Source of the DNA: Inia geoffrensis
Lineage: Eukaryota > Chordata > Mammalia > Artiodactyla > Iniidae
NCBI GenBank assembly: GCA_036417435.1
Contig: CM070917.1
Location: forward strand, 62,334,436 to 62,398,435
Direction: 5' to 3'
DNA: 64,000 nucleotides
Shown here: piece after piece, positions 27,830 through 39,600 of the stretch
Position numbering within the stretch: position 1 is the stretch's first letter
Layout of the letters: each line of letters opens with the position of its first letter
Translations under genes and position numbers: made by a program
Notes under the pieces: generated by a model
Told to the model about the DNA's origin: nothing
The model's database searches: none
The model's input: the letters and a program-made list of their open reading frames with translations, nothing else

Positions 27830-28170
27830 AGGAGCGCTCCCCGAGCTCTCACCCGACCTCCAGAGAAATGCGAGCCCAGATGCTGGATTTGGGACCAAAG
27901 CACAGGTACGGAACCCCGGGAGAGCTAGGACCCGGGACTTGAAGATGTAACCGCCCTCCCCGAAGAGCGTGAGCGCCGCCCCCTCCACCCCCAGCCCAGC
28001 CCAGCCCAGCCCACCGGAAATGACGGCGCGTGCGCAGGCAGCACTGACGTTAGAGAGTCCCGGCGCTCCCAGTCACACGGGTCACCCTGGGGGAGGGGCA
28101 GGGTGCCCAGCCCGCGCCTCTGACCGTCGGGGTACCCACTGACACCACACGCTGCGCATCTTGGGTGCTC
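27830..28170. promoter_or_regulatory. Orphan CpG-rich promoter-like patch
   Basis: Within 37 bases there are an ETS site CCGGAAA (28014-28020), an NRF1-like GCGCGTGCGCAG (28026-28037) and a CRE half site TGACGT (28045-28050). They are preceded by a CCCAG pentamer array (27992-28013). Flanking sequence is locally CpG-rich. No annotated-type gene starts here: CDR2L begins 4 kb to one side and HID1 5.6 kb to the other. It could drive an unannotated non-coding RNA or be a distal element. Confidence 0.5.
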
Positions 28171-29269
28171 CCACCCCTGCAGGCCGCGCTACCCTCCCTG
28201 TCCCCAGACCCGTGATTTTAGTGCTGGGCTTACATTGCACTGAATGATTTTGCCCCATCTGTCCTCTCCACCATTCTGAGGTCAGCGCCTGGCGGGGAAA
28301 GGCACTCAGTACATTTCAATGAGCGAGGTCATCTGGTGTCCAACCCCTCTTCCCCCGTACACCATCGGAGTGTGTCCCAGACAATGTCTGTTCTGAAAGG
28401 GGAATTATGTTAGAGTCTCACCAGTCCTTGTGGTCAGGAAGTGCTTCTGTGTGTCTACCCCAAACCCCTGCAGTTTAAACCCTCCAGGCCTGTCATCAGC
28501 AGTGACCTTTAGGATGCTTTTGCTGAGGGTGTCCCTCCTGTGGGGTCATTCTTACTTTTCCTCCTTTGATACCTCCTCATGGGGTTGTTGGGAGGGGCTA
28601 TAAACTCTTGGTCTGAGTTAACACAGGCCAAAGGCTTAGAACAGTGACTGGGCCATATGAACACTATTCAGTATTTGCTCTTAGGATCATTATTATTGTA
28701 ACTTTTTTACCTGGAGGATCCACTCCTTGCCTGTCACTACCCCTCTTCTGGCGGGGCTCCTGACGGGGGTGCTGGGGAGACTGTCCAGGGGCTTTACCTT
28801 CCTGGTGGGGGTCACGGGGGCAGGTCAGGCCTGCAGTCAAGACCTGAGACACAGGCCTAAGAGAAGTGTGGAGGAGCTCCAGGCACATTTGCTCACTGCT
28901 GGCTGCTTGGGCTCCCACTGCAACACAGCATGTGGTCCACAGTATGGGATCCATCTCGCTCCCAGCAGACTAAAAGCCCCTTGAGGGCAGGGACTCCAGC
29001 TGGCACGTAGCAGGTGCATGATGAAGGAACAAATGGATGCTCTAAAACCAGTGGCAGAATCATATTCCTTGGCCCTCCTTCTTTATCCATCTCCACCACA
29101 GAGCAGATCCTCTTGCCCTACCTGAAAGGCTCCTAAAGGCACTAAAAAATGAATCTGAAAAACAGTGGGTGAAAATGTGCCTTTCCTATTGACTGAAGTG
29201 GATTCCCAAAGTGGCTCCATCTTCTGTGATCGCCCAGCCCAGGAGTTCTCTTCATTCTGTTAGCCACTG

Positions 29270-30060
29270 TGTGCTAGGCCAGTGCTAGGTGCTGGGGATG
29301 TAGAGAACAAGACAGACCCAGCCCCGGCTCTCATGAAGCTTGCATCTCAGTAGGAGAGGCAGACCTAAATCAAAGAAAGAGGCAAAAACATTTAAGATGG
29401 TGGTAAAAGTTTTAGGAAACACACCGAAGGATGAACTAACCACAGCTGGGGATGGGAAATCTCTCAGGGAAAGAGACTTTTAAGATAGGACCCTAAAGCA
29501 TGAGAAGGGGACAGCCACGTGAAGAGTGGGAGGAGGGATGTCTCAGTCAGAAGGAACAACTTGTACAGAGATCCCAGGAAGAAAGAGCTTAGAGGGTCTG
29601 AGGAAATAAAGGGAGACCAGTGTGGGCGGAACCTGGGGGCTTGGGGGAGGGGGAGCAGGGCCCAGATCATGCAGGGCCTTGGAGGTCACAGTGGGACCCA
29701 GAGAGAATTGACCCTAACAATGGGGTCCGAGGTGTTTTCAGTGGGGGAGCGTTGTGAGCTGCAGTTTACAATTCCTCAGGCTGTTCCGCAGAGAATAGAT
29801 TAGGGGAGGCAGGAGTGGTGGTTGTGGTAGACAGGAGATGGTGGGGGCCCTGGCAAAGGTGAGGGCCGGCAGAGATGAGGGAGGTAGAACTTGTGATATA
29901 TACGTCTGGGGGATGACATCATCGGGCCTTGGTGATGGACTGGAGGAGGGGTTGACAAGAGGGGAGGCATCAGGCTGACACTGCATTTGTCGTTTGAGAA
30001 CGTGGGAGATGCCATTTACTGAGATGAGAAGACTTAAAGACAAACGTTAGGAGAGAGATG
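29270..30060 (+). repeat. Old interspersed repeat, copy B
   Basis: 'ggatgtagagaacaagacag', 'agatcatgcagggccttgga', 'ggccttggtgatggactgga' parallel the copy at 25860-26460, with overlapping consensus content. Strongly diverged. Confidence 0.4.
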
Positions 30061-30299
30061 GATTGGGCTTGGGAGGAGGAAGTGTGGAGGATAGAATTGC
30101 CCACAATGTGGCAGTTTCAAACATGGCGCCAACTTCTTTGACACGTCTTGCATGGGGAGGTTGGCCCCCTCCCCTTGAATCTGGAGGGTTTGCGATTGCT
30201 TTACCAATAGAGTGTGGTAGAAGTGACTATATGTATTATTCCCAGGCTGGGTACAAAACGGCCATGCAGTTTCCTCCTCTTTCTCGAGGGACACCCTTG

Positions 30300-30432
30300 A
30301 AAATTATTTATTTATGTATTTATTGGCTGCACCACACAGCATATGGGATCTCAGTTCCCTGACCAGGGATCGAACCCATGCACCTGCAGTGGAAGCACAG
30401 AGTCCTAACCACTGGACACCAGGGAATTTTCC
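30300..30432 (-). repeat. tRNA-derived SINE, non-CHR type
   Basis: It reads 'ttggctgcaccacacagcat', 'ctcagttccctgaccaggga' and 'cctaaccactggacaccagg', the antisense of the SINE class with a 'ggtccagtggttaggact' head. It is about 120 bases long without the CHR tail. Confidence 0.82.
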
Positions 30433-30692
30433 CTAAATCACCCCTTGATTAAACTCAATTTGGCTAATCTGTCCCCTTGTCCATGGGTGACCAATAATAT
30501 CTTGGTGCCACCTGGAGTTCCTGGCTGCAAACCACAGGAATGGCTCGGAACAATGGTCACAGACCAAAGCGTTCACAATTAATCCCTTGGAATGGCCGGT
30601 TAGCACCTGCTCTTGGTGTTTGCATTTTTTATTGAAGTGTAATTTCCATACAGTAAAATTCATCCCTTTTAGGTGTATAGTTGTATGAATTT

Positions 30693-31022
30693 TTTTTTTT
30701 TTGAATTTTTTTTTTGGCTGCGTTGGGTCTTCATTGCTGCGCACCGACTTTCTCTAGTTGCAGCAAGTGGGGGCTACACGGGCTTCTCATTGCGGTGACT
30801 TCTCTTGTTGCGGAGCACAGACTCTAGGTGCATGGGCTTCAGTAGTTGTGGCATGTGGGCTCAGTGGTTGTGGTTTGCAGGTTCTAGAGCACAGGCTCAG
30901 CAGTCATGGCGCACGGGCCCAGCTGCTCCCCAGCATGTGGGATCCTTCTGGACCAGGGCTCGAACCCGTGTCCCCTGCATTGGCAGGCGGACTCTCAACC
31001 ACTGCACCACCAGGGAAGCCCC
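30693..31022 (-). repeat. CHR-type SINE, intermediate form
   Basis: Flanked by 'tagttgtatgaattt' and 'tagttatatgaattt'. On the minus strand it has the long-form tail ending 'gaagacccaacgcagcc', but near the middle reads 'gagcagctgggcccgtgcgc', like the short form. It is therefore intermediate between the two subfamilies. Confidence 0.9.
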
Positions 31023-31265
31023 TAGTTATATGAATTTGACAAACATATACAGTCATGGAACCAGCACCACATAGAATGTTTTATCAAACCATAGAATGTT
31101 TTCATCACTCCAAAAAGTCTCCTCATACCCTTTCAGCGGTCAGTCCCCTCAGCCTGCTCCAGCCCACGGCAACCACTGATCTGTTCTCTGTCCCTATATT
31201 TTGCCTTTTCCAGAATATCATATAAATGATATAACAGTATGTTGCCTTCTGTGTCTGACACAGCG

Positions 31266-31601
31266 CTTTTTTTTTTTTTTTCTAAATACATGGACTCCGG
31301 TATTTTTCTTTTAATTTTAAAAAATTTATTTATTTTTGGCTGTGTTGGGTCTTCATTTCTGTGCGAGGGCTTTCTCTGGTTGCTGCAAGTGGGGGCCACT
31401 CTTCATCGCGGTGTGCGGGCCTCTCACCATCGCGGCCTCTCTTGTTGCAGAGCACAGGCTCCAGACGCGCAGGCTCAGTAGTTGTGGCTCACGGGCCTAG
31501 CTGCTTCGCGGCATGTGGGATCTTCCCAGACCAGGGCTTGAACCCGTGTCCCCTGCATTGACAGATAGATTGTCAACCACTGCGCCACCAGGGAGGCCCC
31601 G
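31266..31601 (-). repeat. CHR-type SINE, intermediate form
   Basis: Flanked by 'gacacagcg' at 31257-31265 and 31602-31610. The minus strand carries the short-form core 'ctgagcctgcgcgtctggag' and 'ggtgagaggcccgcacaccg', then continues into the long-form tail 'gcaaccagagaaagccctcg' and 'gaagacccaacacagcc'. It links the two subfamilies in one molecule. Confidence 0.92.
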
Positions 31602-31878
31602 GACACAGCGATTTTGAGATTCATCCACATTCTTGCTACCTGTACCAGTAGTTTGTTTCTTTTTATTGCTGAGTACTAGTCCCATTGTATGGATGAACCA
31701 CAATCTGTTGATTCACCAGATCATGGACATTTGGGTTGTTTCCAGGTTTTGGTGATTATGAATGAAATTGTTATATGCATTACACAGGCTTTTTGTGTGG
31801 ATATATGTTTTCATTTCTCCTTGGGAGATACCAAAAGTGGGATTATTGGGTTGTATAGTAATTGTATATTTAACTTTA

Positions 31879-31984
31879 TTTTTATTTTTGGTCTCGGGAT
31901 CTTAGTTCCCCGACCGGGGATCGAACCCATGCCCCCTGCATTTGAACGGTGGAGTCTTAACCACTGGACTGCCTGGGAAGTCCC
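31879..31984 (-). repeat. tRNA-derived SINE, non-CHR type
   Basis: Perfect 14-base target duplications 'tatatttaacttta' lie at 31865-31878 and 31985-31998. The body reads 'gggatcttagttccccgacc' and 'cttaaccactggactgcctg'. Confidence 0.92.
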
Positions 31985-32599
31985 TATATTTAACTTTATA
32001 AGAAAATATAAATGCTCCCCATCCTCACCAGTATTTGTATCCTCAGGTTTTGTTTTGGTTTTTAACCTATTCTAATAGTTATGTAATAGTTATTGTATTG
32101 TGGCTTCAATTTGCATCTCCCTAATGAATAAGATTCAGAGTTTTTAATGTCACTCTGGCCTGGACTGGGGCTGGTGATTTGTAGGGTGGACTTGATTTTT
32201 TTTTTTTTTTTTTAACGCCAAATAAAGGTACTATTCATTTGTTATCTTGAAGTGATTAGAAAAGCCATGGAGCATGTCCAAGATTTCATCCAGGGCAGGG
32301 AAAACCCACCTCTGGAGCAAGGACAGAGCTATCCTGTCCAGTCTGCTCATTCACTGACATGGTGACATCCCTGTCTCCCTCCTCCCTACCTCCACACCTG
32401 TGCTACCCTGCCTTTGTGCCTAGACGGTGCACCCTTCATTGTTTACTCGTGGAGTTCCAGTTTAAGCGAAATGTCACCTCCTTTTGAAGAAGCTAGGATT
32501 TCTAGAAGCTTCCAGACACACCATGCAAAATGGTATTATTGAAAACATGCAGCCTTTTTTGGGGCCAGAGTTGAATTTGCTTTTTTGGCTTTGTTCCTT

Positions 32600-32760
32600 A
32601 CCAGTTATGTGACTTTGGACAACTTAACTGCTTTGAGCCTCAGTTTCCCCTAGTGTAAAATGGGTATAATACCTATCTCAGAGGTAGGTTTTTGTTGTGT
32701 AAGAGATGTTGTTGTCACTATTATTATTATTATTAATTTGCCTCTATCAAAGCTTCACTG
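32600..32760 (+). repeat. MIR-type SINE relic
   Basis: 'agttatgtgactttggacaa', 'gagcctcagtttcccctagt' and 'aaaatgggtataatacctat' are the MIR sense core. It is followed by a short (ATT)n run near 32720-32737. Confidence 0.75.
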
Positions 32761-33329
32761 GGCTGAACCATGGCTAATTCGTTCCTTGTTTCTCTCCTTA
32801 GCTAATTGCTCTTAAAGGGCAGACCCTGTTACTTAAGCCCCCTCTGCCCCCGCCCCTGACACAGTGTTGGTAAACACTAGTCCCTCAACCTATTTGTTGA
32901 AATGGATGAACCTAAAAGGGTTCTCAGGGAACACAGGTGGCCAGGAAGGAGTTGTGGGACTCGGAGGGACCTCTCGCTCTCATTAGACCGCAGAGCTGCT
33001 TTCTCGGAGCAGGGGCACGGAATCAGGGCTTCTCTTCCACAGAACGGAAGGCTGAGGGCTTGTGACTGCAATAACAGCCGGGCCGTCTGGACATGTGGGT
33101 TTGACAGGTCAGAAAAAGGGGAACTAAAAGAGAGGATGCTCAGAATGCGAGTACAGGGACTGACAAGGAAGAAACTGGAGAGGGCTGGCTTTGAAAGTGT
33201 GGGCCCAGTGATGGCGTGGGGACCAATGGTGAGGATGGGGGCAGGGGACGGGAGGCTGGGAGGGTTGCGGGCCCCGGGGGCTGGGTGGAAATGGGAGAGA
33301 CCGAGGGGGGATAACGCTGCCACGCAGAA

Positions 33330-33625
33330 GAAAGGTCGCAGAGGCAACCGGTCCGGCTGGGAGGGACCCGGGGAGTGGGGCAGCAGTGGATCGGAGGGGC
33401 AGACCCCAGGAGCCGGGAATGGGCGGTGCGGAGAGAGGCAGGTGCGGCGGGCAGAGCCCGGAGAGGAGGAGCCAGGAGGGGGCGGGGTCGACGCCGGGCG
33501 AGCGGGTTGGGTGCGCCGGTCCGCTCCTGCGAGAGCAGCTGGGCCCGCGGAGCTGGAGCTGGATACCGAGCCGGGGCCCGGGCGGGAGTCAGGGCCAGGG
33601 CTGGGCCGGAGCGGGCTCCAGCGAT
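33330..33625 (+). promoter_or_regulatory. HID1: HID1 promoter and 5' UTR region
   Basis: The roughly 300 bases before the HID1 ATG are extremely GC- and CpG-rich, with a GC box GGGGGCGGGGTC near 33478-33489 and no TATA box. The transcription start cannot be fixed from sequence. The exon containing the ATG has no upstream in-frame start with similarity to HID1. Confidence 0.65.
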
Positions 33626-36600
33626 ATGGGGTCGGCGGACTCCAAGCTGAACTTCCGAAAGGCGGTGATCCAGCTCACCACCAAGACGCAGGTGCGCCCG
33701 GGGCCCCGGCCTCCCCACCCACCTGCCGGGCTGGGGGCTGGGGGCTGGGCAGGGCTGGGGGGCTGCAAGAACTTGGCTTGCCGAGAGATAGGGGGACCAG
33801 ATGGCCAGGAGGGTGACGCTGAGGCCAGGGCCGGAGCGAGACCCCTTGGCCTGTATCCCAGGGCTCCATCGCCTAGCCCCCACCCCCGGCCTTCTCTCCC
33901 GGGAACATCCCTTTTCCCGCAGTTGCTGCTGCCACCTTAGGCTGACGTGTGCCTACTCTCCAAGCCGGCGTCGCCGCTGTCCGCCCCTCTGTCCACACCC
34001 CCCCCCCAAGCCCCTCCAGCCTCGCATCTCCAGCCTCCTCCCCCGCCCCAAAACACCTCCCTGCTCTCCTCCCTGCCCCTCGGTGCCCGCGGGTGCCGGA
34101 GGCACAGACCCGGCTGACTCAATGCAAACAAAGCCGGCCGGCGCCCTCCCGGATCCGCGAAACAGCTGGTTCTCGGCAGCGGCCTCCCTGGGCCCAGGTC
34201 GATACCCACGGCCAGGGAAGGCCCAGGTCTTGCTGGGAACACGCAGAGTGGCGGGCAGCGCTGCAGCCTGGCAAGGGGACCTGCTCCCAGATCTATGGAA
34301 TCCAGGTTCCCAGCTGGGGACCACTGCTCCAGGGGGCTCCCCCTTTGAGGCCCAGCGGTGGGGTTGGCTGTGTTTGCAGGTACCCTCTGTTCTCTGGGTC
34401 AGGGCTAAGAACGGTCCAGCCTGCCCTTGATACCTGAGGGTATCTTTCACCCTAGGCCATGCTTGCACACTCCCCTGAGTCCACAAGTGGCACAGAGGCC
34501 ACCTCCTTGCCCCCAGCACAAGGACCTGGCCCCAGCAAGACTTCTTCCCTGCCCACCCCTCTCTCCTCACTCTTTGAGCCAGGCTGCTCTGGCCACAGAG
34601 ATGCCCAGCTCTCAGTCCTCAGATCCCCCGCTTTCAAGGGAGTCAGGACCTGCTGCCATCTGGGACTTTCCTCCTACCCCCGCCCCCAGGGCTGTCTCTG
34701 GCTCTAGGCAATTAGAGTGGGTTCAGGGGAGCCATTTCCCCACAGCCAGCTGGTCACAGCTCCAGAGGCCAGACCTCTGGTGCCACACTCTCTCAATCCC
34801 ACAAGAGAAAGGTCAGGAGCCCAGCACACAGCCGGGGCCTCTGGAGAGTCCAGCCCCAGCTGAGAGGCGTTCGATAGAAACCAGGCCTTGCTTCTCGCCA
34901 CTTCCCCCATGGCTCCTGGTTATTTCTGGCGCTTGGCTTTCTTGGCATGGGGCTGCTAGATCTGCGGGTGGCAGGTGGGCCAGCCTCTCAGTGCGGGGCC
35001 ATAGGGAGAGGAAGGGAGGGAGGCCTCCATGTTTACCTACCTGGGGGGGGAACACCTTGTTGGAGGAACGAGGTATGGACTGTAGCCTCAGCAGCCAGGG
35101 TCCTTTGCCAGGCCAGCAGGGCCACGTCCCAAAGGGTCTGCCTGGACAAGATTCCTACGTGCTCCTGGTCCCCTCCCCCCAATACAGTGTGCCTCCATCT
35201 TTCCCTGGCTGTGGCCCTGTGACAGGGCTGACTGAGATGGTGCTGTCTCATTTCCCAGCTGGGGACAGTGAGTTGGCTTGGGACAGGACTGGAGCCAGAG
35301 ACCAGCCTGGGTCTCCCTCTGGAGGGCCCTGCAGGTGGGAGGGGGCCTGGGCTGCCTGGAGGGAGAGACCCTCCGGAATGAGGCCACCTGCCCTGTGTAG
35401 TGACCTGGCTTGGGCAGCTCAAGAGACGGGACCAGATCCGAGGTGGTGTTTCCAGACCTTGCCACTCGGTGTCCCCAAGGAGATTCAGGCCAGCTGTGTC
35501 CACAAGGTGTCCTCCTGTCCCAGGCCTTCAGAGGCTGTGCTGTGAACACAGATTTTTGCTCGGGGCAGCAGGCAAACCGACCCAGCACCTTTTCCCGTGG
35601 CCTGGGCCGGAGCCACCGCTGGGCCTTCCCTGCCTTCCTGCGCTGCTTCCTGTTTTCTTCCTGCCTCGGGCTACGCCTGACCCTGGTCCTGAGGGCCAGC
35701 AGCTTTGGCTGTGTTTCTGGAGCCTTTCCTGGTGTGGGTGGGGCCCTGGCTGGGGCACATTCCTGGACCTGGGACCCTCTCCTAGATCCTGCCCATTTGG
35801 AGATTGTTTGCCATAGGTCAGATGATCCCGGGTGGGTCCACGTTTACATGTGTGCACATGTACGTGTGTGTGAATGCCGTTGTGACACAGTCCTCCGGTA
35901 CAGGTCACCCTTAGCAGGCTAGAGCATTGCTGGTCCTTCCCTTCTCCCCACCACCAGAGAGGTTCAAAAGATGGAGCTGGTCCCCCAGGCTGGCAGGGCC
36001 TTTGGCCTGAGCAGGTCCTGGTAAAGCTATGCTAAGAATATCTGGTTTCCCACCAGGGTAGCTCAGTGCCCCTGGCAGCATGGGCCTGCCCACCTCCAGC
36101 AAAGAAACTGGCTTGGATTTTAGAAGCTTCCTTGCGTTGGGTGGAGCCCAGCTGGGGTAGTTGAGGCAGGGGCTAAGCCATGTCCCCCCTCCAACAAAAG
36201 TTCCAGTGACCCTGGCAGTACCTGTAGCATCAGGTTAGCCTGGTATGGTCAGGTAATGGTCACCAAACTGAAGTGTCTGAGCCACAGCTGGGACCAGGTG
36301 CGGAGGCCCAAGTTGGGGATGGGGGAGGTGAAAGTCTTCACTCCTGAAGTTCAAGGCCAGCTCCCAGAGCTGGGACTTTCATCTGCTTCAGGTCTGGGCT
36401 GCCCTGGGGCCTCCCGAGTTCCCACCCAAGGCTCTCTCCTCATTTTGAATTCAATCCCCAGGTGACACTTACCTGATGAACTAGGTCAGAGGTCAACTCC
36501 ACTTGATGAGTGTCTGCCCCTTTAAGGGGGTAGTGGCTACGTAGGAGGTGGGAAAGGTGGCATCCCAGAGGGGTTCCCAGATGGTGGGGGGCTCTGCACG

Positions 36601-39600
36601 TTTTCTGGGATGTTCCTTCCCCACTCCCACCCCAGTCACCCACACGGGGATGTGTTTCCCCTGGATCCCAGTGAGTGTCAGAGAGCTGTCTGGACTGAGG
36701 GCATGTGGGCCAGCAAACCCCAGCCCCAGGGACCCTCCTTTGGTCTTTGTTCCTTTCTGCCTGGCTAACTTGCTCTACCAGTTCTGGAACTGAGCACGTC
36801 CTGGTGCCAGGCCTGCCCTGAAGGCCATGGCCACATGCTGCCCTGTACCTCAGAGGGGGGCATTGCTTGGGGGGTGGGCTAGGGTAAACCTGGACCCTGG
36901 GGAGGCTTGTGGCCAGGCCTGAGTTTGGGCAGCCACACTGGCGCTCAGCTCTGCCTCGTGGCGGGGCTAAAGGGATCTCTCTCTAGGACTAATTACAGCC
37001 TTTGGCTGAACAAATATTGGCTGAGTGTCTGCCATATGCCTCAAGTGCACGGTCAGGGAGGAAGGGCTGATGGACTAGTGGGGCCTCCAGGCAAGCGTAC
37101 CCAGACCTGTTGGGGACTATGAGTGACTGAGGGGGGTTCCAAGGTGGGAGGGGGCCCGCTGGTCCAAGCTCTGGGAGACTTCTTGGAAAAAGCGGCTTCG
37201 GAGAACAGAATTATTTTTTAACAAGATTCATATTTTTTTCTGATGGTAAGACTGATGCATATTGCATGCGGGTTTGTGGTGGGGTAGCAGGGCCCCATTA
37301 TCAGCCCTTTCAGAGAAGGCAAAAGTCTAGGTTGATTGGAGCAACCCAGGAAGATCTCTTGCAGGAAGTGCTATTCAGAAGGGTAAGAGTGTCTTGGACG
37401 CCCCTCAAACAGATGAACATTCAAAAGGAAAAAATAGCAATACATGCGCTTACAGAAAAATATAAAGAAAAGAATAACCACCCCATGAGATAATTGCTGT
37501 TGACATTCTGTCATTTTCTTCTAGGCTTTTATTCCTGTATAGTTTAACACAAAATTGTGATCATCCTATAGTTAGGTTTTTTAAAAAAATAGATGTATTT
37601 ATTTATTTATGGCTACGTTGGGTCTTCGTTGCTGTGCGCGGGCTTTCTCTAGTTGCGGCTAGCAGGGGCTTCTCTTGTTGTGGGGCACGGGCTCTAGGCG
37701 TGTGAGCTTCAGTAGTTGTGGCACATGGGCTCAGTAGTTGTGGCGCATGGGCTTAGTTGCTCTGTGACATGTGGGATCTTCCTGGACCAGGGCTTGAACC
37801 TGTGTCCCCTGCATTGGAAGACGGATTCTTAACCACTACACCACCAGGGAAGTCCCCTATAGTTAGTTTTATATCTTGCCTTTTTCACATAACATTGTAC
37901 TGTGAGAATTTTCCATTCATTCATATTCTTTGAAGATGTGATTCCGATGGCTGTGTAATATTCCACCGTATGCGGGTGCCTTAACTTTTCAAGCATTTCA
38001 CCAATTGTTGGTTATTTAGGTTGATTCCAACTTTTCACTGTTATCAGCTCTTCAGTAAAAATCCTCATATCTGCACTTCTCAGATCATTTCCTTAGGAAA
38101 GACTTCTAGAAGTGGAGTTCATGATTCAAATTGGTTGTCTATATGACCGACTATATAACTTAAAAGGCATACGTGTGTTACAGGCATGTTGCCTCGATAG
38201 GACCGGTGGGACTTTGGGATGTGTTAGAAGGGGTAGGCGTGCTGGGAAGAGGGGACAGTCTGAGCAAAGGCAAAGAGAAAATATGGCAGGGTTGTGTTGT
38301 TGGGATAGTAAATACAGGTGTGTGTTCACACACATACCTGTGCACACTTGTGTATGTCCATGTGTCCATGTATGTGTACGTGCACGTGTGTGGCTTGTAT
38401 GTGTGTTTAGGTGTGATCTTGGCTGACTCTCTGGCCGAGGGCTGGACTCTGCAGGCAGTGGGGAGCCCTAAGATCTTCGTTGCGGGAACAATGCCTTTGG
38501 TGCTGTGTTTTTTTTTTTTTTTGTGGTATGCGGGCCTTTCACTGCTGTGGCCTCTCCCATTGCGGAGCACAGGCTCTGGACGCGCAGGCTCAGCGGCCAT
38601 GGCTCACGGGCCCAGCCACTCCGTGGCATGTGGGATCTTCCCGGACCGGGGCACGAACCTGTGTCGCCTGCATCGGCAGGCGGACTCTCAACCACTGCGC
38701 CACCAGGGAAGCCCTGGTGCTGTGTTTTGAATGTGTGTTGGGGGCAGCGTGGAGGCGGGATTGAGGGGGTGAATTTGGAGGTGGGGCCCTGGCAAGAGTG
38801 GCCTGAACTGCAGCACAGGTGGTGGGTACCGAGAGGAGCAGGTGTTGTCAGAGAGCCGTGGGATGCCTCCTTTAGATTTGGCATCTGTTGGGTATACCAG
38901 CAGAGGGTGGAGGCTGGGGCCGAGGGGGCAGCCTGGGTGAATGGAAATGAGCATATGTCCCCTTGTCTTCTTCCTAGGGGGAGGGGCACAGCCTGGCTCT
39001 CGTCCCTGGGTGCTTGACTTAGGGGTGTGGCCTGGGGAGGCCCCCAGGTGGGGAGGGCCTGCCAGAGGGGGATAGTGAGTTACTCAGGGTCACACAGTCC
39101 CTCAGGGACTGGGCTGGGCTTTGGCTACTGGAGCCAATGTCCAGCTGGCCCCTGACCATCTGTGTCAAGTGTCCCTAGCCTGCCTGTGCCACCTGGGGCT
39201 CGTGGTGGCTGAAGGATGTCGCCCATGTGGGAAGGCTCCTGGCACCAGCAGGGATGGAGTAGGAGGCTTCCCTTTCGGGGGCTACCTTGGCTACGGGGTG
39301 GGCAAACTGTGGACCTGCTGGCAAGAGACCGTGCAGCTCTGTACACTGCATCTCCCCACAGCCCGTGGAAGCCACTGATGACGCCTTTTGGGACCAGTTC
39401 TGGGCGGACACGGCCACCTCGGTGCAGGATGTCTTTGCACTGGTGCCGGCAGCAGAGATCCGGGCAGTGCGAGAGGAGTCGCCCTCCAACCTGGCCACTC
39501 TGTGCTACAAGGTGAAGGAAGGGTGCCCGGGCCCTCACTGCCACTCCCACCTGAGCATTTCCCACCCTCCCAGCGAGGCTGGAGCTGGCCCAGCCCTGTG

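Larger units (their letters stand above)
30626..32150 (-). repeat. Old L1-like block carrying three SINEs
   Basis: Segments outside the SINEs, such as 'gaagtgtaatttccatacag', 'cagcaccacatagaatgttt', 'gtatggatgaaccacaatct' and 'catttgggttgtttccaggt', form one continuous antisense old L1-like sequence. Three insertions interrupt it at 30693-31022, 31266-31601 and 31879-31984. Confidence 0.5.
24431..33330. other. CDR2L-HID1 intergenic region, no protein gene
   Basis: The two genes diverge from this interval. It contains L2-like sequence (24535-24655), an L1 fragment interrupted by another old repeat (24935-25815), two copies of one old repeat family (25860-26460 and 29270-30060), a short SINE (27317-27518), a promoter-like CpG patch (27830-28170) and an L1-like block with three nested SINEs (30626-32150). 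Other stretches, such as 28.2-29.2 kb, show nothing I can name. No ORF here has recognisable protein similarity. Confidence 0.6.
33692..39361 (+). other. HID1 intron 1 contents
   Basis: The largest HID1 intron. Its first 3.5 kb is GC-rich with long chance ORFs and no recognisable coding similarity. An L1-like block lies at 37.5-38.1 kb with a SINE inside, a TG-rich tract at 38.31-38.41 kb and a short CHR SINE at 38.51-38.71 kb. GC-rich first introns often hold regulatory elements, but I see no single convincing one. Confidence 0.6.

Noticed and set aside
32902..33816. 304-codon ORF across the HID1 promoter and exon 1
   Set aside because: It is in a different frame from HID1 exon 1, which has clear orthologue similarity. 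CpG islands commonly give such open frames.
34427..35545. 372-codon plus-strand ORF in HID1 intron 1
   Set aside because: Its translation is Pro/Ser/Gly-rich without domain-like segments, it sits in GC-rich intron sequence where stops are rare, and overlapping long ORFs exist on the other strand. No splice or promoter support.
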